Source of the DNA: Lactobacillus panisapium
GTDB lineage: Bacteria > Bacillota > Bacilli > Lactobacillales > Lactobacillaceae
DNA: 64,000 nucleotides
Direction: 5' to 3'
Assembly: GCF_019469265.1 (NCBI RefSeq)
Contig: NZ_CP048268.1
Span: 2,124,117 to 2,188,116, forward strand
Positions within the stretch are counted from its first letter, which is position 1. Every line of letters starts with the position of its first letter. Positions 1 to 8,718 of this stretch are shown one piece after another. Under the pieces are notes generated by a model that was not told where the DNA came from, did not search any database, and saw only the letters and a list, made by a program, of their open reading frames with translations. Both the position numbers and the translations under genes were made by a program.

Positions 1-510
1 TTTTTCATTGATGGGCGTTATTTCATTTTCCACAAAATGAATTGCAATTAATCCCGCTTCACCGGATGGCAAATTAACGTTAAAAGTTGAGTTAATCCAG
101 TTAACACTTTCAAGTGCTTCACTATACTCCAAAGGATACACATTTTTCACGCTGACCAAGGAAGAAACATCATTTCTTTTATTTCTTTTAACGGCAAAAT
201 AAATATGGTCTGCCAAGCTAATAATTAAAAACTGATTGAAAGTCGTATTGAGCTTTTTCTCGGCATGATCAACAATATTTTTAGAAACGGCTAAATATTC
301 CAGCGGTACATTTTCTAGTAAACTCGATAACGAATTAAGCCATTCAGGGTCCTTGATATTTTTAATAAAAGTCTGAACCCCCTTAGTCTTAACAACTTCA
401 TCCCCTGGCTGTTTCTTAAAACCGATGCCATTACCAAAAAGTATTGCCTGTTCATGTTTTTCATCATCGACCAAAACAACGTTATTATTAAAGACTTTAA
501 TAATCTTCAT
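1..510 (-). CDS. BglG/LicT-family transcriptional antiterminator, C-terminus cut by window edge
   Basis: 170 codons are readable from ATG at 510 to the window edge. Residues 1-56 look like the CAT RNA-binding domain (starts MKIIKVFNNNVV, includes FGNGIGFKKQPGD). PRD1 follows, with its two expected phosphorylatable histidines at H102 (SLADHIYFAV) and H158 (AGLIAIHFV). PRD2 must lie outside the window. This family binds a RAT hairpin in nascent mRNA and blocks an overlapping terminator, its activity being set by PTS phosphorylation of the PRDs. Two RAT/terminator pairs lie upstream (3055-3156 and 4324-4394), so it probably controls the esterase and the PTS genes of its own operon. It begins 11 bases after the EIIA stop codon. 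Confidence 0.9.
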   Translation of the reverse strand, partial: MKIIKVFNNNVVLVDDEKHEQAILFGNGIGFKKQPGDEVVKTKGVQTFIKNIKDPEWLNSLSSLLENVPLEYLAVSKNIVDHAEKKLNTTFNQFLIISLADHIYFAVKRNKRNDVSSLVSVKNVYPLEYSEALESVNWINSTFNVNLPSGEAGLIAIHFVENEITPINEK

Positions 511-521
511 ACTCACATTCC

Positions 522-938
522 TTATTCATCATCAGCTTCATTTTCGCTTGCATAATCATTCATATAAATCATTTGTTCTTTAGCCTCATTAACTAATGCG
601 GCTATTTTTTTAGCAGAAAGGTGGTCGCTGGGATCCAGTACAATTGACAATGCCAATGCTAAATTAGCGCCAGTAATAACGTTTATCCTTGGATTTTTGA
701 TTAATTGGGTACAATTTTGATTAACACTGCCACCCAATAAATCGGTAAGGAGAAAAATCTGTTCTTGTGGTTCAAATGTAGCAATCAAATTGGTTAATTC
801 TTTAATTGGAAAATTATTTTTGCCATTACGATAAGCACAAATATAGTGCAAATTGGGTATATCGCCAGCAAAAAAATTAATTGTATCGGCCATTCCCTGA
901 GCCATCGTTTTGTGAGAAATAATTACTATTTGTTTCAT
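522..938 (-). CDS. PTS mannose/fructose/sorbose family EIIA
   Basis: 138 aa, a single-domain EIIA of the mannose family. The phospho-acceptor is expected at H9 in MKQIVIISHKTMAQG, and the LLTDLLGGSVNQ segment is typical of the fold. It takes phosphate from HPr and passes it to the EIIB encoded upstream in the operon. It sits between the IID gene and the antiterminator, one base after the IID stop. The sugar cannot be read from the sequence. Confidence 0.9.
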   Translation of the reverse strand: MKQIVIISHKTMAQGMADTINFFAGDIPNLHYICAYRNGKNNFPIKELTNLIATFEPQEQIFLLTDLLGGSVNQNCTQLIKNPRINVITGANLALALSIVLDPSDHLSAKKIAALVNEAKEQMIYMNDYASENEADDE

Positions 939-939
939 A

Positions 940-1758
940 TCAAGCCTTAAATATTCCTAATGCTGCGCCGACCATTGCAATAACAATTACCATTAAAATT
1001 AGGGTGGTCATTTTTCGCCCCTTTTTCAGCATCCAGTACAGCAAGCCAGTTAATAATACCGGCAGTAGTCCCGGCATAATTTGATCTAAAATTTGTTGAC
1101 CCGTAAGTGAGACACCTGCCTGACTAAATTTCAAAGCTAATTTAAAATTCACTGTCGAAGGTACTATAGCGCCAATGACCGCGATTCCTAATACTGATAC
1201 GGCATCAGTTAAAGCAGCAAGCTGATCACTCATATTGGTCATTAAAGATGCACCTGAGTCATAGCCAAGTTGGTAAAGAAATGAACGTAAAAAGAAAAAT
1301 AATACATAAACGGCAAAGTAAATCCACATGCCGATACTATTGCCATGCTTTCCCATCGAAGCAGCAATTGCGCCTAAAACCGTTGGGAATAATACCCAAA
1401 TTAAGGCATCACCAATTCCCGAAAAAGGCCCCATCAAGGCAGTTTTTAAATCCTGAACAGCTTGCAATGATTTGGTTTTACCTTTTTCTTCTACGGCCAA
1501 GGTTGCACCAGTAATAATGGGCGACATCCATGGATTACAATTATAAAATTTAAATTGATTATCGATTGAAGCTTGTAAGCCATCTGGATCGCCACGATAA
1601 ATTTTACTGAGCGCTGGAAACAACTCCCAAACCAAGGTTGCTGCAAAGCCACTATCATAGTTATATGTACTAATAGCAAGGTAGTGTCGTCTCATTGCCC
1701 GCCAAATATCTTTTTTCGTTAGAATTCTGCTGTCTTGTTTTGCCGTGGTATTATTCAT
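940..1758 (-). CDS. PTS mannose family EIID
   Basis: 272 aa. It starts with the family pattern LTKKDIWRAMRRH and has AATLVWELFPAL, a long cytoplasmic region with GPFSGIGDALIWV, and a hydrophobic C-terminal half ending in membrane segments. EIID pairs with EIIC to form the sugar channel. The start overlaps the 3' end of the EIIC gene by 8 bases, suggesting translational coupling. Confidence 0.9.
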   Translation of the reverse strand: MNNTTAKQDSRILTKKDIWRAMRRHYLAISTYNYDSGFAATLVWELFPALSKIYRGDPDGLQASIDNQFKFYNCNPWMSPIITGATLAVEEKGKTKSLQAVQDLKTALMGPFSGIGDALIWVLFPTVLGAIAASMGKHGNSIGMWIYFAVYVLFFFLRSFLYQLGYDSGASLMTNMSDQLAALTDAVSVLGIAVIGAIVPSTVNFKLALKFSQAGVSLTGQQILDQIMPGLLPVLLTGLLYWMLKKGRKMTTLILMVIVIAMVGAALGIFKA

Positions 1759-2548
1759 CTTCCATATCCTCCTGAGTTAAACCAGTAGCACTTGCTGCAG
1801 CACTAGTTTGATTTGTTTTATTTGAATAATTCATAAATGTTGGGATGGCGCCAGCAACGCCAATTAAGGCTACCCCTAAGACAGGCATTTTTAAATAGGC
1901 AGATAAAGCAAAACCAACTAATAGCCAATAGCCATACTTTTTTAATGGCATGTATGATAACAGCATAGCCATTCCAACTGCTGGTAGCATTCCTCCGGCA
2001 ACATTTAAGCCAACCGTAAACCAGGTAGGCATCAAGTTCAAAATGCTATTAACAACTGTTTTTCCAAATAACACTGCAATAAAAACGGGAACAGCTGATT
2101 CAAGTGGCATTAAAGCCGTCATTACCGGAATTAACATTCTCATTTTGCGATATTGCCGGTTATTGGCTAATTCGTGCGCTTTATTGGTAATAAATGAATT
2201 GAGAATTTTAAGTAAAACATCCAGTTGTATGCAAAGCATTCCTACGGGTACACCTAGTGCCAAACCGGCTGCCATTCCTTTACCAGTTCCGATTGCTACA
2301 GCAGTTGAAATCATTGCACTAACAGCATAATCCGGTGCAGAACTACCACCTAACGCCGCTACTCCTAATGACATTAACTGGATCGTTGCACCAACAACTA
2401 ATCCCATTTGAAAATCGCCTAAAATCGCACCAACTATACATGACCAAAACATATAATTCATTGGTACAATTTGCGTTGTTTCAAAATCTAGTCTCTGAAG
2501 ATAAGCTAAAATTGTAACCAAAATTACTTGTCCAATTGTGAAACCCAT
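1751..2548 (-). CDS. PTS mannose family EIIC
   Basis: 265 aa polytopic membrane protein of the sorbose/mannose EIIC family, with recognisable blocks MGLVVGATIQLMSLG, LGVPVGMLC and AVGMAMLLSYMPLKKYG. It forms the translocation pore with EIID. It begins two bases after the EIIB stop and overlaps EIID. Confidence 0.9.
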   Translation of the reverse strand: MGFTIGQVILVTILAYLQRLDFETTQIVPMNYMFWSCIVGAILGDFQMGLVVGATIQLMSLGVAALGGSSAPDYAVSAMISTAVAIGTGKGMAAGLALGVPVGMLCIQLDVLLKILNSFITNKAHELANNRQYRKMRMLIPVMTALMPLESAVPVFIAVLFGKTVVNSILNLMPTWFTVGLNVAGGMLPAVGMAMLLSYMPLKKYGYWLLVGFALSAYLKMPVLGVALIGVAGAIPTFMNYSNKTNQTSAAASATGLTQEDMEDE

Positions 2549-2550
2549 TG

Positions 2551-3045
2551 TTAAGCACCCGCTTTTCTATTTTTCAAAATTTTAGCAACGTCAACACTTT
2601 CATCTTGCGGAACATATTTAGAAATCACTTTACAGCCCGCATCTAAAATGGCCTGGTAAGTTTCTATTTGATTCGGCTTGATATAGGCCCTATTCGTTAC
2701 TTTAAGTGCTTCAGTGTAAGTTAACGTTCCGCCTAACACGAGCTCTTTGATATCCTCGCCTTGCTCAAGTAATGCCAAGAAAACATCAGGTGTCTGAGAG
2801 ACGATAAAAACTTTCTGCCGGTCATATTTATGCGCCTTAAAATTAGTTAATGCCGTTTGTTTAGAAATTATGGATACAGCCATGCCAGACGGCCTGCCTA
2901 ATTTCATCGCTTGCTTTTTTTGTAAATCATTAGCTACATCATCATCAATTACCATTACGCGCGTAGCGTTAGCGTTGGGTGCCCAACTAGTTGCCACAAT
3001 CCCATGAAGTAATCGGTTATCAATTCGTGCTCCTACTATTGACAT
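2551..3045 (-). CDS. PTS mannose family EIIB
   Basis: 164 aa. The phospho-histidine is expected at H14 in the family signature RIDNRLLHGIV. The rest follows the sorbose-family EIIB pattern (RVMVIDDDVAND, VLGGTLTYTEA). It is the first gene of the PTS block and is preceded by a clear AGGAGG-type ribosome binding site and by the RAT/terminator switch at 3055-3156, so transcription into the PTS genes should need the antiterminator. Confidence 0.9.
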   Translation of the reverse strand: MSIVGARIDNRLLHGIVATSWAPNANATRVMVIDDDVANDLQKKQAMKLGRPSGMAVSIISKQTALTNFKAHKYDRQKVFIVSQTPDVFLALLEQGEDIKELVLGGTLTYTEALKVTNRAYIKPNQIETYQAILDAGCKVISKYVPQDESVDVAKILKNRKAGA

Positions 3046-3054
3046 TTTTTCCTC

Positions 3055-3156
3055 CTAAAAAATAAGAGACCAAAACAAAGACTCTTAATACCACCAGTAA
3101 AAGTGCATTAATCGTCAATATCTTGGTCTCGCCAGTTTTTAAACTGTTACGATCCT
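3055..3156 (-). promoter_or_regulatory. RAT element overlapping an intrinsic terminator before the PTS genes
   Basis: Read on the minus strand, positions 3155-3128 carry GGATCGTAACAG ... CTGGCGAG, the layout of a LicT-type RAT. Its 3' edge overlaps the 5' arm of a terminator: TTGGTCTC at 3123-3130 (plus strand) pairs with GAGACCAA at 3066-3073 and a T-rich run follows. Binding of the antiterminator would exclude the terminator. It closely resembles the switch upstream of the esterase, which shares the GGATCGTAACAG core. Confidence 0.8.
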
Positions 3157-3220
3157 ATATTAATTTGTTGTTATTTTTGCGCTTGTAATTTATCTAGCCA
3201 AAATTCATCTATGAGCTTTA

Positions 3221-4303
3221 TTATTTCTTGCCCTCATCTTGAAGAATTCGAGCTATCTCTAAACACATATCCTCTGCTTGAGGTTCAGTACCAAAAAAGT
3301 TCAGCGTACCATGATCACAGCCTAAATACTTAATAACATTTACATCTATTTGATGCTGTAAAGCCTTTTTGATAAATTCCTCAGCAACTAATGTAATCAA
3401 ATCATATTGGTTAAGAATAAACGTTAGCGGCGGAATTTTAGTCCAATTTCTAATATTAAACAAGTTAACTATTTCATCACGCGGATCAATCTGATGATGC
3501 AAATAGTTTTCTTCAAAACTAGTCAATGAATTAAGCATTCGCTGTACTCGATTCTTCACATATTTTTCGTCTTCCGCACATACAGCAAACTTTTGCCAAT
3601 CATAATATGGTGCCATATCGTTATCAATTGCTGGATACAGTTCTATTACCCGGGAAATAATTGAGCTATCTTTCAGTATGACAATGCATGAATTAATCAG
3701 TCCACTTCCGGCACTATCGCCCGCTAGCACCATCTTCGGATTTGTAGAACCAAGCTCAGCGTGATTTTCTTTTACCCAGTTAATAATGCCGAGCACATCT
3801 TCAATTGCTGCTGGATAAGGATTTTCTGGAGCTAATCTATAGTGCGGGAAAACCACTGTTGTCTGGGCCTGTTCGGCAATATATTTCATTTGCTTACCAA
3901 ACTCTTCAACTTTTCCTGTCATATATGCTCCGCCATGTAAGTAAATCAAAACAGGATTTTTAGCGATAATATTTACTGGCTGATAAATAAAAGTATCAAT
4001 ATAATGGTCATTATTTATCTCAATTAGACTTTCTTTTTCCAGCACCTCACTTGTCGTTAAGTCATAAGTGATGTTTTCTGGACGATTACGGTCAAAATTT
4101 AATGAAAACGGCTTGCTGCCAACACCTTCACTCATTTTTTGTTTGATAATCTGCTTGACATGAGGATCAAGAATATCTAATCGTGGCTTTCCCCTCTGCC
4201 CTGGCACGACTTTAACGATTTCTTGCACACCATTAATTACCTGGCTTAATGAATTAGTCTGCAATTCATTGACTAATGATTTTGAATATTGTCTTTGCGT
4301 CAT
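3221..4303 (-). CDS. Alpha/beta-hydrolase fold-3 esterase (HSL family)
   Basis: 360 aa. The oxyanion-hole motif HGGA is at 123-126, the nucleophile elbow GDSAG at 195-199 (S197), and a likely catalytic histidine is at H331 in GCDHGTLNFF. There is no signal peptide, so it should be cytoplasmic. An AAGGAGTG ribosome binding site precedes ATG 4303. The gene lies between two RAT switches, upstream of the PTS and antiterminator genes, so it probably acts on an esterified (for example acetylated or aryl-acylated) sugar brought in by that PTS. The substrate is inference. Confidence 0.85.
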   Translation of the reverse strand: MTQRQYSKSLVNELQTNSLSQVINGVQEIVKVVPGQRGKPRLDILDPHVKQIIKQKMSEGVGSKPFSLNFDRNRPENITYDLTTSEVLEKESLIEINNDHYIDTFIYQPVNIIAKNPVLIYLHGGAYMTGKVEEFGKQMKYIAEQAQTTVVFPHYRLAPENPYPAAIEDVLGIINWVKENHAELGSTNPKMVLAGDSAGSGLINSCIVILKDSSIISRVIELYPAIDNDMAPYYDWQKFAVCAEDEKYVKNRVQRMLNSLTSFEENYLHHQIDPRDEIVNLFNIRNWTKIPPLTFILNQYDLITLVAEEFIKKALQHQIDVNVIKYLGCDHGTLNFFGTEPQAEDMCLEIARILQDEGKK

Positions 4304-4323
4304 TTGAACACTCCTTTTTGCAT

Positions 4324-4394
4324 AAAAAAAACCGAAAAAGCATACAAATTTGTATACTTCTTCGGTTTCGCCAGTTTCTAAGCTGTTACGATCC
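4324..4394 (-). promoter_or_regulatory. RAT element overlapping an intrinsic terminator before the esterase
   Basis: On the minus strand GGATCGTAACAG at 4394-4383 and CTGGCGAA form a RAT like the one at 3128-3155. It is followed by a long terminator hairpin (AACCGAAGAAG near 4360 pairing with CTTTTTCGGTT near 4332, with a TATACAAATTTGTATG inner stem) and a T-run. It makes the esterase, and by read-through probably the whole operon, antiterminator-dependent. Confidence 0.85.
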
Positions 4395-4400
4395 TAACTA

Positions 4401-4430
4401 ATTATGTTTTTATCCTAGCATATTTTTCAA
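4401..4430 (-). promoter_or_regulatory. Promoter of the esterase-PTS-antiterminator operon
   Basis: The minus strand shows -35 TTGAAA (4430-4425) and -10 CATAAT (4406-4401) with an 18-base spacer, just upstream of the first RAT. Confidence 0.55.
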
Positions 4431-4435
4431 TATTT

Positions 4436-4449
4436 GGAAAGCGCTTCCT
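4436..4449. promoter_or_regulatory. Candidate cre (CcpA) site
   Basis: GGAAAGCGCTTCCT is nearly palindromic and differs from the cre consensus only at the outermost positions. It lies 5 bases upstream of the -35 box of the esterase/PTS promoter, as expected for carbon catabolite control of a PTS operon. Confidence 0.5.
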
Positions 4450-4466
4450 AAAAATATTTTTATTCT

Positions 4467-5420
4467 CTAATTATCCAATTTCGTTATGGCAATTGTGTTC
4501 ATTATCGCGAGTACCTGTTCGCGCTTAACAAATCCGGTTTTTGTTTCCATTGCATTGGCTGTACCCGCCGCAATTGCTAAGCTAATCGCTTGCTTAAAGT
4601 CATATTTCCGATCAAGCGCGTATAATAATCCGCCAACAACGGAATCCCCTGATCCTTCGGTATTAGCTACTTCCACAGGCTTAAAATTAACTCGGTAAAA
4701 GTCATCATGATGTTTAACCAAAGCACCCCGATCACCCAGCGAAATGATGATATTAGCGATTTTATTAAGACTGCTAGCCCTTATTTCTCGCTTCAATTTC
4801 TGACAATCACGCGTTACTGGTGCTGCTAGTAGTTCAGCTGCTTCTTGCTCATTGGGTTTAATAAAATCTGGCAAAGCGGTACTTTGTAGCACCTCAGTCA
4901 ATGCCTGGCCAGACGTATCCAGCACGATTTTTACTTGTGGTGCGAGCCTGCGAATACTGGTAATGATTTTAGAATAAATATGCTGCATATTAGTTGGTGG
5001 AACACTACCATTCAGAGAAATAGCTGTCACGTTGTGCTTGACAATTAGTGAGGACAAAGATGCAAGCAAATTATCCATGCTACTTAGTGCAAGTCGATCG
5101 CCTTGTTCATTAATTTCGGTTTTTTCACCATTATTTTGAATAATCGTGTAACAATTACGGGTATTGCCTTTAGTAGTGATGAACTTGCAGGTATAACGGT
5201 CATTTTTGGCCTGATCTAAAATATATTGGCCATTTGGACCAGCCAAAAAACCGGTGGCGATAGTTTCGGCGCCAAGACATGCTGCCACACGAGCAGCATT
5301 AATGCCCTTGCCACCAACCATTTTCTTCACCAACTGCACCCGATTTAACTCACCTATTTCTAAATGATCAAGTTGGTACAGACGATCAACGGACGGATTA
5401 ATTGTAACTGTGATATCCAT
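4467..5420 (-). CDS. PfkB-family hexose-phosphate kinase (1-phosphofructokinase/tagatose-6-P kinase type)
   Basis: 317 aa. It begins MDITVTINPSVDR, has the substrate-side GGKG at 36-39, and the anion-hole/catalytic segment GSGDS at 256-260 (catalytic Asp D259). That makes it a FruK/LacC-type kinase. It lies 22 bases downstream of the DeoR regulator and both are read away from the galactitol-family PTS operon, so the likely role is phosphorylating the hexose phosphate made by that PTS before aldol cleavage. FruK and LacC substrates cannot be separated by sequence alone. Confidence 0.85.
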   Translation of the reverse strand: MDITVTINPSVDRLYQLDHLEIGELNRVQLVKKMVGGKGINAARVAACLGAETIATGFLAGPNGQYILDQAKNDRYTCKFITTKGNTRNCYTIIQNNGEKTEINEQGDRLALSSMDNLLASLSSLIVKHNVTAISLNGSVPPTNMQHIYSKIITSIRRLAPQVKIVLDTSGQALTEVLQSTALPDFIKPNEQEAAELLAAPVTRDCQKLKREIRASSLNKIANIIISLGDRGALVKHHDDFYRVNFKPVEVANTEGSGDSVVGGLLYALDRKYDFKQAISLAIAAGTANAMETKTGFVKREQVLAIMNTIAITKLDN

Positions 5421-5442
5421 TTCTCTTCCTATTCTGATGTAA

Positions 5443-6195
5443 CTAGTAAATAACTTTAGTATATTGCGAATATTTCTTGATCTCTTCTTTACTAATTTTG
5501 CTATCAGTCGCTAGAAAATCGAATTGATCAAGCTTTTGAAATGTGATGATATCTGAATGATTTAATTTAGTATGATCGGCAACAATCAAAGACTTTTCGG
5601 CATGTTCCATTGCAATATTTTGAATATTGCCTTCAGGGATTGTACTTGTAGTAACGCTATTGCCATTAATACCATTAGTTGAACAAATTGCGTAGTCAAA
5701 ATTTAAGCCGTCAAAAATGTTCTCAGCTTTTTCACCGAGAAATTCTTCAGTATTACGGTGCAGCTCGCCACCCGTTAGAAATAAGCGGCAATCACTTTTA
5801 TTGATTTCATTAAAGGCTACTAAACTATTGGTTACAAAAGTTAGATTTTTCGTAACTAATAATGGTACTGCCTGCAACAGAGTTGTTCCTGCACCCAAAT
5901 AAATTGTTGAATTGTTAGCAATTTGCTTCGCTAGCAACTTCGCAATTTCCTTTTTTTCATCAATATTTTTTTGCAACTTCTCATTAGTAGTTGATTCTGC
6001 TTGGTAGTTGCTTTTTGCGCCACCATAAATTCGGGTAATATCCCCCGATTCTTCCAATCTCTTTAAATCACGTCTGATAGTCATGGAAGAAACTTGTAAG
6101 TTCTTCGCAATATCAACCGTTGTCATAAAGCCGGTTTTACGTAAAAGATTGTTTATGGCTGTTAATCTTTTTTCTTGTAAACTCAAAAAAATCAC
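5443..6195 (-). CDS. DeoR-family sugar operon repressor
   Basis: 250 aa. The N-terminal helix-turn-helix is at about residues 25-50 (TVDIAKNLQVSSMTIRRDLKRL), followed by the sugar-phosphate-sensing DeoRC domain (GAGTTLLQ, FLTGGELHRNTEEFLG, LIVADHTKL). The start is GTG 6195; an in-frame TTG at 6186 has better spacing from AGAAG and is an alternative. It is divergent from the PTS operon, whose promoter carries paired TGTTCAAC repeats, the likely operators. Confidence 0.88.
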   Translation of the reverse strand: MIFLSLQEKRLTAINNLLRKTGFMTTVDIAKNLQVSSMTIRRDLKRLEESGDITRIYGGAKSNYQAESTTNEKLQKNIDEKKEIAKLLAKQIANNSTIYLGAGTTLLQAVPLLVTKNLTFVTNSLVAFNEINKSDCRLFLTGGELHRNTEEFLGEKAENIFDGLNFDYAICSTNGINGNSVTTSTIPEGNIQNIAMEHAEKSLIVADHTKLNHSDIITFQKLDQFDFLATDSKISKEEIKKYSQYTKVIY

Positions 6196-6240
6196 TTCTT
6201 TTATTCAATTTTACCATCACACCAGAAGTATATCAAACAT

Positions 6241-6302
6241 TGTTCAACATTTAAAGTTCATCTATGTTAAAGTTTGTTAAATTTAGGTTGACAATGTTCA
6301 AC
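6241..6302. promoter_or_regulatory. Paired TGTTCAAC repeats, candidate DeoR operators
   Basis: TGTTCAAC occurs at 6241-6248 and again at 6295-6302, 54 bases apart (about five helical turns). The second lies in the -35/-10 spacer of the PTS promoter; the first overlaps the probable promoter of the DeoR gene. This arrangement suits repression of both directions by the adjacent regulator. Confidence 0.5.
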
Positions 6303-6316
6303 TAGCGTATTATATT
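6288..6316 (+). promoter_or_regulatory. Promoter of the galactitol-family PTS operon
   Basis: Consensus -35 TTGACA (6288-6293), a 17-base spacer, and -10 TATATT (6311-6316). Confidence 0.8.
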
Positions 6317-6329
6317 GAAAACGTATTCA
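6316..6329. promoter_or_regulatory. cre (CcpA) site over the transcription start
   Basis: TGAAAACGTATTCA matches the cre consensus at 13 of 14 defined or permitted positions. It begins in the -10 box, a position where CcpA binding represses. Confidence 0.7.
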
Positions 6330-6351
6330 AAAGTGAAAGGAGGAGAAATTT

Positions 6352-6810
6352 TTGTTTTACCAAGATTTAATTGACTTAAATATTGCGGTTGATACTGAAG
6401 AACAGCTATTTGACTTAGTTGGAACTAGAGTTATCAGTCAAGATTTTGCCAATCTAGGCTATATTGCTAATTTAGAAAAAAGAGAGTTAGCATACCCTAC
6501 CGGTTTAAAATTTGCCGATATTGCCTTGGCACTGCCACATGTTGATCCGCAATACGTTAAGCGACCATTTATTTATCTTGCTCGCACTATTAGTTCCTTA
6601 AAACTTAAGCAAATGGGTGACGGCTCTGACATATCTGCCCAGAACTTTTTGTTTTTAGGTCTTAAAAATGGCGAAAAACAGCCTGAATTGCTAGCCAAAA
6701 TTATTGCAGCGTTTCAAGATCAGAACTTTGTTGAACAGTTTCAAAAAACAAAGGATTCACAAAATATGCTTCAGCTCGTTGAAGCGAAATTTAGGGGGTT
6801 ATCAAAATGA
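6352..6810 (+). CDS. PTS EIIA, fructose/galactitol (PTS-EIIA type 2) family
   Basis: 152 aa. The phospho-histidine is expected at H63 in DIALALPHVDPQYV, the PTS_EIIA_2 signature. The start is TTG, chosen because an AAGGAGGAG ribosome binding site sits 8 bases upstream and no in-frame ATG follows soon. It is the first gene of a five-gene operon and overlaps the EIIB start. Confidence 0.88.
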   Translation: MFYQDLIDLNIAVDTEEQLFDLVGTRVISQDFANLGYIANLEKRELAYPTGLKFADIALALPHVDPQYVKRPFIYLARTISSLKLKQMGDGSDISAQNFLFLGLKNGEKQPELLAKIIAAFQDQNFVEQFQKTKDSQNMLQLVEAKFRGLSK

Positions 6811-7127
6811 AAACAATTTTAGTTTGTTGTGGTACGGGAGTAGCAACCAGCCCGCAAGTCGCTAATAAGATTAATGATTTCTTAGCAGAACAAGGGTTGG
6901 ATCACCTGGCAAAAGCCACTCCTGAGCCAATCGGTGAAGCAAAAACCACAATTGAGAATGATGATAATGTCATTATCTATGTGGGCATTGCCCCCGCAGA
7001 TGGTGACCTGCAAGAAGTTCTTGATGCTAATCATGTTGTGGGCATGGTCGGTTTACCTTGGCTAACTGGCATGGATCAGGACAATGCCAATCAAAAAGTA
7101 GCTGATATCGTCAAGCAGGCGGAATAG
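6807..7127 (+). CDS. PTS galactitol-family EIIB
   Basis: 106 aa. It starts MKTILVCCGTGVATS, the EIIB-Gat cysteine loop (phospho-Cys at C7 or C8). It overlaps the EIIA stop by 4 bases (ATGA). It relays phosphate from EIIA to the incoming sugar. Confidence 0.9.
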   Translation: MKTILVCCGTGVATSPQVANKINDFLAEQGLDHLAKATPEPIGEAKTTIENDDNVIIYVGIAPADGDLQEVLDANHVVGMVGLPWLTGMDQDNANQKVADIVKQAE

Positions 7128-7152
7128 CATTTCATCATTGGAGGTGAATTTA

Positions 7153-8505
7153 ATGGATTGGAATGGAATAGTCCAAGGGATATTGAGCGTTGGTGCCCAG
7201 GTTTTAATTCCGATTTTAATTATGATCTTAGGGCTAATTTTTGGAATGAAACCCTCTAAAGCTATCCTTTCCGGACTCTATTTAGGAACCGGATTTATTG
7301 GTATGTCAATGGCGATCAACCAGTTGACTGAAACCGTTAGTCCTGCTGCAAAGGCTCTGGCCAAATATACTGGCATCAATTTACCGGCAGTTGACTTTGG
7401 TTGGACAGGTGCAGCTGCAATTACTTGGAGTTGGACCCTAGCCTTTTTGTTTTTCGTCGTAGAAATCGTGGTTAATTTAGTCATGATTTTTACCAAAATG
7501 ACTAATACAATGAACGCCGACATGTGGAATGTTTGGGGTATCGCACTGACAGCTTACATGGTTTACCAAATTTCTGGCAGTTTAATCTGGGGCTTTATCT
7601 GTGGGGCCATCCAAGTTGTTATTTGCTTAAAATTGGGCGATATGTGGAGTAAAGAAATTGCCAATATGCTTGGGTATGAGGGTGTTACCGTAACCCACAT
7701 TGAGGCATTTAAAGCAATTATTATGTCCCCGATTAACAAATTGATGGACTACATCCCCATTTTTAACCGTGAATGGGATGCAACATCGTTAAAACGTAAG
7801 ATTGGTGTCTTTAGTGAACCAGTAACAATGGGCGCCATTATTGGCCTAGTGTTGGCACTAGCTGGACGCTACAGTATCGGCGATGCCCTTAATCTTGCGG
7901 TCACCGTCGGAGCTGTTATGGCGATTTTCCCAGTGATGGCCAAGTTCTTTATGGATGCTCTAACACCATTTGGAACTACTATGAGTAATTTTATGAAAAA
8001 ACACGTTAAAGGAAGAACATTCGTTATTGGATTAGATTGGCCAATCTTAGGGCAGAGTACCGAATTATGGGTAACCATGGTGCTAATGATCCCAATTTCA
8101 ATTATTTATGCGGCTATTTTGCCAGGTAACAAGATTTTACCAATTGCAGGTGTAATTAATTATTGTATTGGCGTTGGCGGCTTACTACTGACTGGTGGCA
8201 ATCTCTTACGAATGATGGTTCTCGGCATTATTTACGAACCAATCTTTTTGTACGGTGCATCATATTTTGCTGATATTTTTACTAAATTAGCGAAATCAAG
8301 TACTTCAATTAAAGTTCCAGCAGGTGCCCAAGTTTCTTGGAGCTCAATCGAAGCACCGGAATTAAGATTTTTAATGGCTTGGGTAGGTCGTGGTAATATC
8401 TGGGCGATTGTTGGTTTAATTGCCCTTCTGGCACTTTTCTGGCTCCTTTACCGGTCATTTAAAAAGAACCCGATTCCGGCATTGAAATATAGCAAGTTAA
8501 AGTAA
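7153..8505 (+). CDS. PTS galactitol-family EIIC permease
   Basis: 450 aa polytopic EIIC-Gat. The blocks LIFGMKPSKAILSGLYLGTGFIGM, FDALTPFG-like and VIGLDWPILGQSTELWVT are typical. The ATG at 7153 is preferred over the upstream TTG at 7138, because that TTG lies inside the ribosome binding site TTGGAGGTGA. Transport specificity (galactitol, tagatose, sorbose, pentitol) is not resolvable here; no polyol dehydrogenase is encoded nearby, which argues for a ketose rather than a polyol. Confidence 0.88.
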   Translation: MDWNGIVQGILSVGAQVLIPILIMILGLIFGMKPSKAILSGLYLGTGFIGMSMAINQLTETVSPAAKALAKYTGINLPAVDFGWTGAAAITWSWTLAFLFFVVEIVVNLVMIFTKMTNTMNADMWNVWGIALTAYMVYQISGSLIWGFICGAIQVVICLKLGDMWSKEIANMLGYEGVTVTHIEAFKAIIMSPINKLMDYIPIFNREWDATSLKRKIGVFSEPVTMGAIIGLVLALAGRYSIGDALNLAVTVGAVMAIFPVMAKFFMDALTPFGTTMSNFMKKHVKGRTFVIGLDWPILGQSTELWVTMVLMIPISIIYAAILPGNKILPIAGVINYCIGVGGLLLTGGNLLRMMVLGIIYEPIFLYGASYFADIFTKLAKSSTSIKVPAGAQVSWSSIEAPELRFLMAWVGRGNIWAIVGLIALLALFWLLYRSFKKNPIPALKYSKLK

Positions 8506-8515
8506 TGGTGTAAAA

Positions 8516-8704
8516 ATGGTAAAAAGCAAATTTTTTTGGACCTGCTTATCCTTTTTAGCCTTTAGCTTATTCTTTTTGGCAATTTTTTCCCATCAATATT
8601 GGTTAAACATTTTCGTAATTGGTTTAGGGATGCTAATCGATAAGAAAGGAAGTGGTATTCTTTTTTCTAAAAAACACAGAGTCACTACAACAAAAGATAA
8701 TTAG
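8516..8704 (+). CDS. Small membrane protein in the PTS operon
   Basis: 62 aa, not recognised. Two hydrophobic segments at about residues 6-25 and 29-45, followed by a charged tail (SKKHRVTTTKDN). It sits 10 bases after the EIIC stop and 14 bases before the aldolase start, so it is co-transcribed. The ribosome binding site is weak. It may assist the permease; no homology was recognised. Confidence 0.6.
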   Translation: MVKSKFFWTCLSFLAFSLFFLAIFSHQYWLNIFVIGLGMLIDKKGSGILFSKKHRVTTTKDN

Positions 8705-8718
8705 AAAGGAAGAATTTG

